A stretch of 64,000 nucleotides of DNA from Enoplolaimus lenunculus (lineage: Eukaryota > Nematoda > Enoplea > Enoplida > Thoracostomopsidae): assembly GCA_030248215.1 (NCBI GenBank), contig JASANG010003235.1:26856-90855 (forward strand), in the 5' to 3' direction. The translations under genes were made by a program, and so were the position numbers. This document shows, in pieces, positions 1 through 13,400 of this stretch. The notes beneath the pieces are model-generated. The model did no database searches, was not told the DNA's origin, and saw only the letters and a program-made list of their open reading frames with translations. How positions within the stretch are numbered: position 1 is the first letter of the stretch; each line of letters begins with the position of its first letter.

Positions 1-196
1 CTGAGAATGAGTTGAATCATCATTCTGTCTGAATTAGAACTATCACAACTCAGAATTATGAGTTGATCCAACTCATTCTGAATCAATCAACATACCCGGA
101 ATGAACTCAACACAGAGTGAGATAAGCGTCATGATATTAACTCAGAAATAACTAACTTTCCGTCTGAGTTGATTAACTCATTAAATTTACAGTAAG
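1..196. mobile_element. second copy of the CACTGTAAATT MITE, cut by the window edge
   Basis: Same GAGTTGAATCA and AACTAACTTTCCG blocks as 3127-3353, ending CATTAAATTTACAGTAA; the left end is outside the window. Confidence 0.82.
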
Positions 197-417
197 GGAA
201 CCTTAATGTTTTAAGATTAATAGCTTGATTAAGACTTGAACTTTCAACGCTTATCACGAAAATTATAAAATTTTCAGGCCGAGGCAATCCATATATTGAT
301 CAATTTGTGCCAAATATATGTAAATTCTATTGTAAGAACCAACATTTGAATCGTTTTTCGGTGCTGACCACGTTTCCAGCAATCTTCATCTGTTGTTACG
401 CCATTGGATTACAGGCC

Positions 418-612
418 ATACATCCAGGGCCGGAGCGGCTTCCCTCATTCCCCCCATTTGGGGACACCACCCCTAAAGGGGCACACACTCTAGCCAGTTG
501 AAACAAAAACCGCCGAAGTTTTAAAATGCGTCTGCTTTTCGCTCGATTCGCTCTCGAGTTTGGGGGAGCCCCCACCCTCGTTTGCTCCGGCACAGCAAGC
601 ACCTTGGGTGCA
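418..612 (-). repeat. dispersed repeat with TGTGCCGGAGCA ends, copy 1
   Basis: On the minus strand it runs from TGCTGTGCCGGAGCAAACGA through TTTTAAAACTTCGGCGG to GCTCCGGCCCTGG. Copies on the + strand occur at about 18431-18800 (with a divergent middle) and 52210-52405. Inverted ends suggest a MITE. Confidence 0.7.
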
Positions 613-1914
613 CACAATAGGACCGATATGGCGACATCTCAATCTCTAAAATTACTACAAAGGCGATAACAAAGAAAGATTTACAGCGCTCATAACGGTT
701 TAGTGATCGTTTCTTGAACTTGCGAAAACCGTTTCAAGTAGCACAGTTGAATTGAAGTTTAGTTAACTTCAAATAAACGCATTGCACCCTTAAAGAATTG
801 ACATTTTTTTTGCTTTTACAACAGTATGATAACTAATCACTTACAATTATGTTGCCAAAAACGTTACTACCAAAAATGTTTTTACATTTTAATTGCTATA
901 TTTTGTGTTATATTTTATTTGTTTTTTGCAGAATAACAGCTATTTATCATAAGGCAGTACAGTGTGGTAACAAAACCAGTTCATCTTGCTATATGGTGGC
1001 TAAATATTTTAAGATTGGGCATACAAGAGTGTTCGATAACTTACAAGTTATTTTGAAAATTTGTAGGAAAAGTCAAAATTGCTCCAGGGTGGCTGAGGCA
1101 TTTCGGCGCGCCGTTTGGCTACGGGCCGTGCGGCAAAATTGATTGCAATTCTTTCAGCGTAGTTTTTGGCTTTTTCTATAGTGCCAGTGCACTTTAGGCG
1201 GTGTCTACAGCAACCTGCGTGCTATATGTCACAATTTTCACATGCTAGGCGGAAAATTCTTGTATACTGGTTGCATTCTGCTGAACTATGATCTACAGGT
1301 GCATAAAATATTCCTGCTTTAAAATAAAGTATGAAAAAGTTAGGGCAAACTGTGTACGCGAAATAATGCACAATGCGCAGTGTTTAATAATTGTTACTGT
1401 TTTGCGTAACGGAAATTTTACAAGACGTGAGAACACCCGCGGGGTACAGCGTTAAGCTTTTAAACGCCTTCTACTTGAGATTATTGGGCCGTTGGAATTT
1501 TGAAATTACGAATCGGACAATGGCGACCTTGATTCTGAAATTGATTTCATATAGATAAAAGTACATCAACAGTGGCCAATGCCAACAGTACAAGCCGAAA
1601 AATATGCAGGTAATAGAAACGTGTGAAATTTGAAATATTGAGAACAAAAATTCATTGAAAATAAATTGAAGTCCATAACCGCGAATGCTAAAACATTTTC
1701 CAAAAATAGCAGGCAGCTTACTGGATTTTGCTTTTTCATAACTGAATTGGTTTCTCAATCCGAGCCTTAAATTTGTGCCTGTGTAAAACCAAATCCGAAC
1801 TTATGTTGTCACCCTGTTGCTTAGATCTAAATTGCGTTGATTCGTTACTTTTATTTGTGATTCATCTCTATTGAACGAACGTAAAGAAGTCAATTTTATG
1901 ACAATAGTTTGTGG

Positions 1915-1986
1915 TTTGTGTGTGGGTCAAAAATAAGCTGTGAAATTTTGCCCCCCCCCATTTTGATATCCTGGATCCGCCACTGG
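1915..1986. mobile_element. right-end remnant of the GGCGGATCC-ended MITE
   Basis: Shares the GTGTGGGTCAAAA and CCTGGATCCGCCACTG right end with the copy at 14815-14986; the left end is missing. Confidence 0.6.
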
Positions 1987-3126
1987 AATCAGATGATTGA
2001 TATGCCAATAAAATATTCATACGAGAAAGCAGGGCCAGTCTAGCACCACAAACATATCAGTTGGGGTGGCCTCGAGATTAGACGGGAAATTGAAAGTTCC
2101 CTTGTTACATATACTAGTACATGTAGTTGCACATATGTGCAACTGGACTAAAGCTTCTCCGGCCTTAGGATAAATTGTTGCCTGGGGCCCCTCATAGTTA
2201 AGTAAACGAAATTAAAAAAACTGCTTTTTGCAATGCTGTAGTACTTTGCAGATATAACACACATCAGAAACTACTGGTATTCTTAATACATACTGTCTTA
2301 ATTTGAATACGTAACGTAAATAAAAAATTTGTTGGAGCGCTGCCCAAAACACGCACATGGGGCATTCCAGCTTTAATATATAGATAATACAAAATACGAC
2401 AGGCTTTTCGTTCGCGTTGCTCGCTAGGTTTAACCAATTGAGGGCGTCAAAATTGGCTGTCATTTGCTCCGTTCATTAAGGATTTCTTTACTGCTGTATC
2501 CGCTGTTGTAACCCTTGGTTGCCCAAAAATACCCTTTTATCGTATTAATTTCTCAAACAGAACAATTCCAAACTACGATTTTGTATGCGGATTCAAAAAT
2601 GTGTAGTTTATCGCTCGCTTCGCATGCGATAATTTCAGTGGCTGTTGCTAACACAGAAAAAACTTTGATCCTTTAGACGAAATCTAGTAATGCAAGCGGC
2701 GGACACCGCTTCAACCTTCACTGATTCCTATCACTTTTACGGGGATCCAGACGTTTCAGCATAAAGGTACAAATCGAACATCTGTAAAATTTTGTTGTCA
2801 CCTATGAAGGCCCCACGCTCATCAATTTGGAGGGGGATACACTTGCTAAGACCGACCGTGCGAAAAAGGGACAAACCGCAACGCCTCGAAGACTACAAAA
2901 CTGTTTGGTCCGGTTCAATTAAACCTAATATAAAATCTAACAAAATTAGTTTCCATTGACTAGAAAGTTAAATAGTCTTATTTGAATGGTTTAATTTAAC
3001 GTGAAGGCTAACGAAAAACCCCGCACGACTGTAATCTATCAGATTAGTGAGGGTGTATGTCATTTCGTTGTGTGCCAAATGTAGCTAGTTATAGGCCACT
3101 GGCGTTCTTACGTAGGTTCCTACTTA

Positions 3127-3353
3127 CACTGTAAATTCCAGTGAGTTGATTTGAATTCAAAATGAGTTGAATCATTCAGTCGGAGTTAGTACCATAGAAC
3201 TCACAATTTTGAGTTGATTCAACTCCCCAGAGTCAACTGAAATCGGATTGAGAATCAACTCAACTCAGAGTGAGTTAAAATTTTCTGTTATTAACTCAGC
3301 AATAACTAACTTTCCGGCTCAATTGATTCATTAACTCATTAGAATTTACAGTG
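3127..3353. mobile_element. 227-bp TA-flanked MITE (CACTGTAAATT ends)
   Basis: Begins CACTGTAAATTCCAGTGAGT and ends TCATTAGAATTTACAGTG, TA on both sides. The interior is rich in GAGTTGA/TCAACTC motifs that pair with each other. Confidence 0.88.
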
Positions 3354-3654
3354 TAGCTTTATGTTTAGTATTTTCAAATGTATGCAGTACTCATAGCAAG
3401 CTAGTGTTAGGTGTTGCAACTTTCAAAATATAATTATTGACACGTATTGTATTAACTTAACAACTAGTACATTTGTACTTCGGGCAATTATGTTTGGCAA
3501 CTAGGCTTTTAAACACTTTCCTTCTACAAGCTTAAGCTTAGTTTCCTATTTCCAACGTCTATTAATAAGATTAGCGTTCCGTCCAAACAGTTGTTCTAGC
3601 TGTCCTGAGCTGATAAATGGCAATTGGCATTGCCTAGTTGTCAAATGTTATATC

Positions 3655-3782
3655 AAATGTAAAGAACAAGGCCGTCATAGTAGTACAAACATATCCATAA
3701 GCCTAAATCTAAGAGCAAGAATGATGAGCTTTTATACCTAAACCTAAGCCTAAGAAAAACAGCCTGACGTTCTGCCCCTGAC
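3655..3782 (+). mobile_element. family T remnant upstream of EGFR
   Basis: AAAGAACAAGGCCGTCATAG, then degenerate CCTAAA/CCTAAG hexamers and the TTCTGCCCCTGACC right block. Confidence 0.65.
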
Positions 3783-3847
3783 CTTTGAATTTGTCAGTGT
3801 TACAAATAGTTACTCATAATCCTTTAACGCTGATCTGCCAAGTGCTC

Positions 3848-4294
3848 TACTGTAGTGACGCAAATAAGAGAAGGGGGACTGATATTTATTTTGCCTCTCG
3901 AGAGGGTATCCCCCGGGTTATTCAGCTACGGAATGTTATTAGTTTTGAACCCGCCCTCCGCAGCCCTTCGTTACTGATATATCAGGTATTGCAACTATCC
4001 GTTGAATTAAACGTTTATTTGTCTTGCATCAAAAACGTGAGCGATAATGCTACGTTATAGTTAGGAATGTACTTTCAAAGCTTAAGTATGCTTTATAGAT
4101 CGAACTCAACTTTATTATATGGTCCCGGAGTCATTTATGCCCTACGATTAGAGATAATTGACAATTATGGACTCTAATTTGGGTTTATGGACTCTATCCG
4201 CTTGCGTACTCTTATTAGGGATACGGAGTCGTATTGATTGAGACTGAAAATGGGCACCCTCTTAATACCCCTGCTTATCCGAGTCACTACAGTA
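3848..4294 (+). mobile_element. TA-flanked MITE, family A, ending 53 bp before the EGFR start codon
   Basis: About 445 bp, begins CTGTAGTGAC and ends GTCACTACAG, flanked by TA. Family A consensus ends read CTGTAGTGACCCGAATAAGA and its complement. This full-length copy directly abuts the EGFR 5' end, so it probably lies within or beside the promoter or 5' UTR. Confidence 0.88.
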
Positions 4295-4347
4295 CAAATT
4301 TGAAAATCGCTTCAATATTAATAAATAATGTTAAAAAATTGTTTAAA

Positions 4348-4453
4348 ATGAACAAAATAATGCCAGGCTACTGGTTTATATTAGCAGTTTTATTTGTTTA
4401 CGTTGTACAAGTTCACGCTGGAGGAATGTTATGGAGTAACCCAGCAGGGAAAA
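4348..4453 (+). CDS. let-23/EGFR: EGFR exon 1: start codon and signal peptide
   Basis: Residues 1-35. A hydrophobic core ([16 protein letters not shown]) follows MNKIMPGY; likely cleavage is after Ala24. The ATG at 4348 is preferred because the reading frame upstream runs back into the terminal repeat of a MITE that ends at 4294. It ends in phase 1 at a GTGAGT donor, joining exon 2 to create an Asn-Cys pair where human EGFR has its first ectodomain cysteine. Confidence 0.85.
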
Positions 4454-7400
4454 GTGAGTATAAAACGAGAAGAAAAAAGAGATTTTAATTTTTGAATTTG
4501 AGATAAAACTTTAAAATTTTATTTCAAAAACTGAAAAACAAGCTTAGGATTTAATATTCCAACCAAAAATTTTTAGACGTATGATAAACGATTATGCTGC
4601 AATCGCTCAAGTATTACAATTAAAATTGCTTTCTGAAAGTTGAAAAATGCTTTGAATCTTATATATGCGCTTCTGTTATTTTAAGTTTTTGATAAATGGT
4701 AACGTGTGAGAGACATTATTCGTTTTCAAGCTGTCCGTATTTGCTGTTTTCAGCGAAAGTTCTAAATATCTGGCGTTGTTGTGCGACGATAGCGTCAGCA
4801 ATTTGCGGGAAGGGGTGTGACCATCGTTTTTTACACGGTATGGTGACTGCCGTACCAATCCTGTGAACATATATATCTTGGTTTGTTTAAGCCTTCTCGG
4901 CATTGCGATGGATGGCGCTTGAACAGCTTTTCCAAGTGAAGCATCAGGCGAAATCGAAAGTTTACATATTTTCAGACTGTTCCGGTACCGCAAACGGGAT
5001 GTCAATTAGCAGAACTGGCAGTGACGCCTCTCCGGAAGCTCGATACGAAAACCAACTCCAACACTTGGAAACAATGCGTCGTGTCTATAGCGGATGTCAG
5101 ATCGTGCTCAAAAATCTCGAAATTACCCATTTACCCGACTGGGTTACTGCGGAGAATTTGACGTTTTTGTCCGATATACAGCAGGTAAGTAAAAAATTTT
5201 GAATAGCAAATTTTCCACCGTTTTCATATCCCGCCGCCTCGATACAGAGTACGATTAGGAAACACGTGTTGCAATCAAAATAACGCTTCGCTTTCTAGCA
5301 CCGTCTCAATTAGGACGTGTTAACAGCTGCGGTTCTGATGTTTAATACGGTTTGGTTCTTGATTTAGAATCAGGCAAATTGCAGCGTAGCTATGTATTTA
5401 GACATATGCAAATCAGGTACCTTCCGTATGTGCTATGTTCAAGCAATTATACCATTTTGTCCTGCAAGCACTACTCACGCGCATGGAGCCGCCGTGGAAA
5501 CGGCAGGGTTCCCAGGAAACGTTTTGTTTTTCCATGTGAATCTATGGACTTCTTCGATTGATATTGGTCTGGTGGAAGTCTTCACCTTTGATTTTTATAG
5601 GTTCGCGGTCATATACTATTCGCATTCGTCAACGTATCTGTAATACCGCTCCCCAAACTTAAAATTGTCTGGGGTGACGTACTGTTTAATCCGACGGTAA
5701 AGTCGGACGCCGCGGAAGGCACCAAAGACGCTCAGCAACCAGGAAACAATATCTCAGACGGACAACGGTCGAAACAAGCGTTCACAAAGCTGCCAGCAAT
5801 TATATTTGTTCAAAATCCTGGGTTAACCGTTGTAGATATGAGCAGTCTGAAAGGTAGAACTTTTGGCTTATTTCAGTTTCTCATATAAACCGCCTCTCAT
5901 GATCGTGTGATCTGTGGTATAGTACTTGCAGGTCTAAGGTGCCTTCAACAAAACGTTTCACAGCTCAATAACTTCGCAGTTTGCGAAAAAATATAGTTTG
6001 CCAAAATGGAATCCCATGGGCGGCCCCCTATTGGGAAGTTTGGGCTGGCGCTTCCGCCGACTCTGGAGGCTAGAGGACCTAAAGATTTAAGAAGCTTAGG
6101 CTGAATAGGCAGGCTCCATGACGGGGCCGTTTTGCAGTAAGTTTATTTTAAATAATTATAGCTCCAACAAAAAATTGTAAATCAGCTTTGTTCGCGTTGA
6201 AGTTTGAATTCGATCCGTAAAACCAAAGTTTCAACTTTATTTCAGCGATCGCTCGTGGCGGAGTTACAGTGTATAATTCACCGCGTCTTTGCTATTTCGA
6301 AACTATTGATTGGTTCCAAATCTATGGATCTAATTGGAGAAATATGATCGATATTAATATTGGATCAACCACCAGCCCAAGTTCACAGTATAGTCCACAA
6401 ATGTGTCATGGTGTGTGTGAGATATAATTAAGTAGACGATAAAGAATATTGTCATAGTTTTTTGATGATCTTATAATAATGCAAATTGAATTTTTTTCTT
6501 GCCCTGCCGTCAGTTAACGCTGCACAACTACGATAGATGCCACACCAGCTTCTAATAATAAAATGTGAGATTTACTTTTCCTATGTGTCACGGTGTGTGT
6601 GAGATATAATTAAGTAGACGATAAAGAATATTGTCATAGTTTTTTGATAATCTTATAATAATGCAAATTGAATGTTTTTCTTGCCCTGCCGTCAGTTAAC
6701 GCTGCACAACTACGATAGATGCCACACCAGCTTCTAATAATAAAATGTGAGATTTACTTTTCCTATGTGTCACGGTGTGTGTGAGATATAATTAAGTAGA
6801 CGATAAAGAATATTGTCATAGTTTTTTGATGATCTTATAATAATGCAAATTGAATTTTTTTCTTGCCCTGCCGTCAGTTAACGCTGCACAACTACGATAG
6901 ATGCCACACCAGCTTCTAATAATAAAATGTGAGATTTACTTTTCCTGCATCTTATAAATTTTAGGCAAAAAATTCCGATATTATTTTGCTTATGGTATCG
7001 CAATCACGAGCGAAACCAGTGCATTATATAATATCAAAAGGCCACAATTTTATTTAAAACGTTGGCGAGCAGCAGCGGATCCAGATATTTCTGACGGGAG
7101 GGGGCAAAGTGGCGAAAGTTGTGAAACGCAATTTTCACTGTATGCTATATATATGTTAAAATTTTTTGAGAAAAAATTGTAAGGTAGAGACCATACAATA
7201 TTAAAGAATTTTTTTGAAGTCATAATCTAGAAAATTATTTCAATAAATCAAGTAGTAAAAGTGCATAATTTTCTCGTCTGTAAATATTTAAGGGATAGAT
7301 CTCTGGCGGATACCTTAAATTGCGACATATAAACCTTTCATATTTCTATCGCTAACTCCAAATTAATTTCTCATTTTGGTTTGTAGCGTTTTTTTAAAAA

Positions 7401-10400
7401 TTTGCTGTTTGTATTTGGTATAAACCAATAATTCTGTATTTTATATAAACACTGACTTTGTATTATCATTAAATTTCAGCTCCATCGACTACGCTGTGTT
7501 CACACTGTGAGCTGCCACATTGCTGGGGACCACAAGAATTTCAGTGCCAACTCAGTAAGTTTTCACGTTATAGAAATACAACACTTGGCATGAAATAGTA
7601 TATAAAGTACGAATACGAACAATATTTACATTTCAACTACTGAATTTTCACCTGAAAATTTTAAAATCTTAGAATCAATGTTTTCCATCTGATTCGGAAT
7701 TACCATTTCACGGTGGGATGGAGTCTGACGGATTTTCATCATCACTCAGCGATAGGAGCTTGACGTCAGTGGCGGATCAAACATTTCTCGCTTGAGGGGG
7801 GTACCGATATCAACTTTAACATATACGTTACAATTCTCGTTGACATACTTCGCCACTTCTCAACGGCATTTATTCTTAATTTTTTTTGGTTCTATTTTCA
7901 GAAAAATGTTTACACTTTTCAAGCGTGAGAGGCGCTGTGACCGTCTTGTGGAGATTTTGCGCTGCGCTTACACGTAAAAGTTGTTTAGCACTGCGCATAA
8001 TGTATTATTTCTCGTCCGCAGTTTGGGCTGAGTTGCTCATAGTATACTCCGCTCATCGAAAGCGATAAACCAATTGCATCTGGAGTCATTTTAAGTTATT
8101 TCGATATTACATTTCAGTGTACCGGCACAACTGTTCATCTCAATGCGGAACAGAAAGAATGTGCTACCGGAAGCATTCTCCGGATGCTTGTTGTGACGAA
8201 TCGTGTATCGCAGGATGTTTTGGTCGCACTTCAGCCCACTGTGAGGTAGAATTTTTGGATATGTACCAAATTTATATATATTAAAATTCACACGTGCTAG
8301 TTTTTGTAGCTGAAAATCTTGGTGTATTCTCTTTTGAGTTGAAGTATTGTTATACACTGCAGAATAGCCTGGTCTTGGCGTGGGACATACGAATTGATCG
8401 CCGTTATGCAGGCCCGTAGCTAGCTCACCTTGCTAGGATGACTAAAGAGGAGGTGGACTTACAAGGGCTTTCGTCAAAAAGTCTGAAAATTTTCTAAGGG
8501 GCGAAAATTTGCTAGGATGACTAAGGGGGCGGCTTACAAGGGCTTGCGCCAACAACTCTGAAAATTTTCTAAGGGGCGAAAATTTTTTCAAGGGGGGTTG
8601 AGCCCCGCTTGGGCTAACGGCCCACCTATATTCTGTTATACAAGCCAAAATAGGAAATTCATAGCCCTTTAAATATTAAATATTCATAATATTTGACAAA
8701 GTAATGAAGACTTGTTCATCAGCCCAAACCAATGAATATTTTCGCAACCGTCAATGCGTTCAATTTCTTATATTCGGCCATTTTATGAAATGAAAACCAA
8801 AAAATTTACCCTCCAAAATATCTCATTTTGAATTGGATTTCATTATAATTTACGTGAATAGCAATCTCGAAAAAATCTTAACAGCTTCACAACGACTTCA
8901 TTTTCGTTTAACCTGGTGCACGGAAGTTATGACCAATGTGCAAATCAGGGGCGGAATGTTTTTCTGCGAGACTATAATAAAATTTTTTTTTGCTTATTCT
9001 TACACTTAGGCTTAGGTTCAGGAATATGCGTATACTAATGTTAAGGCCCTATCCTATATATTGTAGCCAAGGAGGAAGGCTTAGCCTTCTGGAAAAATTT
9101 GGGCCTCCTAGAAGATTTACAACCTTGCTTGTAAGTCACTGAAAACCTTTAAATACTCCTGCTGAAAATTTTTTAGCCCCCCCCCCAGCAAGGTTGGCTA
9201 GCTACGGGCGTGGCCGAAGATCTTATGCAATTTAAATGGTTTCAGGCATGTCGAAGGTACGAGCAGGACGGTAAATGCGTTAATCAGTGCAATTCTGAGT
9301 ACGATTATGATAATAATGCAGCGAAGAAGATCATAAAAAACACTAACCGCCGCTATCATTATTTAAGGCAATGTGTTAAAAAGTGTCCAGGTAACCCCAT
9401 CTGCATGCAAGTTTTGTTGCATTCTGTATTAAATATTAGTCAAATAGTACCTGGAGCCAGGGTGCAACCGGAATTACAATTTACCGGAACCGGAACCGGA
9501 ATTTGAAAATTTTACCGGAACCGGAAGGTGAAAAAATGCCGGAACCGCAATTCCGGTTGCCCCCTGCCTGGAGCCCAAACCAGAGATAGATCTCCGGTTG
9601 TACCCTGACACGACGTGATGGTACAAGCGGCCAATGTATTGAAAAGGGCCGTAACAGTATAGTGTAAGCATATTCCTGAGCCTAAGCCTAAACCTAAGCC
9701 TAAGCGTAAGGATGAGCCTAGTATTCTATTACAGCACCGCCGGAAAACGCACAGGCCCTGTTCTATACATGGGCCGTACAACCAATATTAGAATAGAACC
9801 GGCCAATGGCGGATCCATGGGGGGGCACCCCGGCTGTGGTCCCCCCCCCCAACAGCATCTCGACAAAAATTATGTAGTGTCAATTGCTGTTCTACGCTGT
9901 TTATTCTCTGTTTTATACACAATAGTATAAGCACGCTTTAAAGTTTCGAACTCACCTTTATTTGACCCTGGAGTCATTTATGCGCTACAATTAGGGATAA
10001 TAGACATTTATTAGGGAATTAACGTCGATCTCTCGTCATAAGCATAAAAATTTAGTTGCAAATTTTGCCGAAATAATGACGTATCGTGGACGTTCTAACT
10101 TTATTAACATAGATTTTGGTTCAATTTATAGATCATATGCTTGTCGACGGCAAATCATGCGTATCTGAATGCAGCGAAGGCAAAACAACACTTCGCAACG
10201 TAATCTCGGCGCACGCTAGAAATGCTCTTTTGGAGTCATTGGGAACATCAAGAACGCCAGCCGACAATAGGACATGTATCGATTGTCCGAGTGGGATTTG
10301 TGGAAGTATGCAACAAGGCTGGTAACTAATGGGAGGGAGTGCAATAAATTATTCACCCACTGTAGATAATTATGGAATCAATTATAGTTTTACCCCCTAA

Positions 10401-13400
10401 GAAATAAATTTAAATTTTTGTTCCTAATGCTGTCAATTCAAGTCCCGACTCCGGCGATTTTAAGTGATCAGAGGGTCGAGGTGCGCTATGGACTAAGCTG
10501 AAATTTCTTTGCAGGAATGAATTGAAGCCGACCAACGCATGTGCCAATCGCCAACCAGTCCTCATAAATCAGTATTATGCGGTGGCTATAAGGGACACGC
10601 CGGGTCTGATGGAAACTACTAGTCAATATTAATATTCACAAAGCATATGTAGAGTGTGACGACAGTTCTCGGAAGATTATTCGAGCGAGTCGTGTTGGTA
10701 TGAAGATTTTAAATTTCGTTGCAATTTGTTTTCTCCGTAAAACAATGTTTCATACTATTTAAATTTTAGTTTGTAAAATCGACAGCGATCTCGGCATTAC
10801 ATCTGAAAACATTGATCAATTAGACAACTGTAGTGGCATTGAAGACTCGTTGATACTTCGAACACACGCGTTTACTAATCAAAAATTGTTAAATCGAAAA
10901 TTGTAAGCATTTTTATTTTTTTTACTTGTTTTAAATTTTAATTTTACATCAACATGTGACGCAAATTGCGTCATTTATGACGTCATGGATGTTATCATTA
11001 CGTACCGTGGAATCTAGTTTTCAACATTTTCAACTCTATATTTGTATTTATTTGGTTAATAAGTTTAAAAACACTTCGCAGACGACTTATTGACGGGCCC
11101 GTAGCCAAAGGAGGCCAGGAGGGCTCAGCCCACTCCCTGGAAAAATTTTGGCCCGCCCTAGGTGATTTTCAACCTGCTTGTAAGTCACTGAAAACCTTTA
11201 AATGCACCTCCTGAACAATTTTTAGCCCTCCCCCCCCAGCAAGGTTGGCTGCCTACGGGCCTGCTTACTAATAATAAAGGGTGTCGTGTTGTGTCTTACT
11301 AAGCCTGTAAGGGATGTCATGGCGTAAGAATTTTCAAGCCCACCACAAGACACACGGTAATGAACTCAGTTTATTTGTGAACCAATCACTGAGATGTAGA
11401 ACAACTTTGTGAATAGATTTTAACAATGGACAGTAGTGTATGTATTGCAAATTTTAACCGCATGGCGTGGTGGAATCCCCGCTAATTTAAAATCGATTCT
11501 CACTCCACACCCAACCCCTCACCCGGCGTGGATCATCATCATCGGGATTCATTATCCTCATGACATTACTGTAGCTTAACGTTAGCTGGCTACTTTTTTT
11601 TGTATCAGCTCTGAGTATCATAGAGAAATGTTCTACTTTTGCCCATGTTGATTCGTAAATCAGACGCTGCAGTTATACTCGTTGCATCTGTCCCGTTTTG
11701 GGTATCAGACAGAACCGTCCGCAGAAAATTATGGTTGCGGGGGAACCGAATAATTTTTTCGGGGTGCCCTAAAATTGCGATTCAAGATAGTTAACTTTTA
11801 CACCGAGCCTGTTTGAGAGTACCAGCCAGCTTTGGAGCGTGGGCACGACCTCCCAATGCCCCCGTGCGGACGCACTTGTTGGGTATTAATAAATGTACTG
11901 GGCTCGATACGTATACGTTGCTCAGTTCGAAACAACTCTAATGACGAGCCCCGGAAAAAAGTTATGTTGTGCTCACATGTTTACCAGACATTATTTTAAA
12001 TAAAAAAATTCGAACTCATGAACTCGGGAGTTGAGACTGATAAAAGTCACTTAAATCATTAACTCACCCATTTTACGTAGTGATTTTTTCAAAATACACC
12101 TGTAGCCTATCTGACATGCAAATTGACGGCTCTGGTTCGTTTCAATCCCGAACTGTCCTAATATTTAGATCGCCAATTGCACAGCACCATATAGCGTCCG
12201 CTCCAGTCAGTCTGTATTCGACGCTAAAATTAGGAAAATGTTTCAATTGTAATTTAAACTTCAATATTTTACTATTAATAATTTCAGGAACATATTTCAA
12301 CAACTCAAACCAATCACTGAATCTCAGTTGAACAAATTGAAAAATATTCAATTTGTCGGCGGACACGTTAGTATTGATCTTCACGACCGATACGGAAATA
12401 TTCTGCCCAAATGGCTTAAATCAGCGTCGTTTCTTGAAAACTTAGAAACCATCGACGGACGCGATCCGCATCTTATGGAGTAAAGTGGAATTGTTTGTCG
12501 AAAATTATCGATCTGTTTAACTTTATGGCTTCAAAATGGGTCCATTGTAGACAGAGGAGGGTCAGTGAGGCCTCAGCAGCCCCCTGGAAGATTTCTCCCC
12601 TAGAAACTTTTAACATACATACTTGCTCGGAAGTCATCAAAATCCCTTGAATGCGATGCTTGAAAAATGTTTGGGCCCCTTCCGCTAGCAATGTGAGCTT
12701 GCTACGGGCCTACTTGCAAAAATAGAACATGGCCGTAACAGTAGTATAAGCATATTCCTAAGCCTAAGCTTAAGCCTGAGTGTAAGGCTGAGCTTATACC
12801 TAAGCCTATGCCTAATATAATATAACTTTGCATTAACATTTTCTCAACTCTAAGCTGGAGCCGAAAGTTATTACTATACTTGTCGTTCAGTGCTTTGCGT
12901 CACCATCCGTCACCATGCAGTATCGTAAGTGATTAATTCACTTACAATAACACATTGTGACGTACGGTAGCGGACGGTGCCGGACGTCATCAAAAGTATA
13001 GTTCCATTTCAAGCATGAGCTCTAACTATAAGTATAGGAAAAAGTGTACAAGCGCACGTGTTTTATGAAGGAACTTTGCTCAGCGATATTATACAGGGTC
13101 TGTTCGAAGGAACTCGTATTGTCCGACACTGTGTCCTGGCAGTACCTACATTGTCCTTAGTCCCTTCGAAGGGCCTGCTGCAAAAACCAACTAGCTAATT
13201 ACACATTCTGTTAAGTCCTTATAGCTTAAGGACATTGTCGTTTTGTCACGCTCTTAAAACCAGGTGCGTGGACAATTTGTTACAGTAGCGTAGACAGTAT
13301 TACGTGGATGACCCATTACGTTCAGTTACAGTCGGCCCAGAGATTAATTTCTGCCATTTTTAATGTTTCCAGCAAACGCTATGCCCTTCACATCGCTCAT

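Larger units (their letters stand above)
197..3126. other. upstream intergenic region
   Basis: No gene is seen. It holds the GC-rich repeat at 418-612 and the MITE remnant near 1950; the rest is AT-rich unique-looking DNA with only short, unsupported open frames. Confidence 0.6.

Noticed and set aside
10322-10325. Alternative exon 8 donor (CTG|GTAACT)
   Set aside because: It would leave phase 2 and put a stop at the start of exon 9; the GTATGC donor at 10306 keeps the frame and the Cys spacing.
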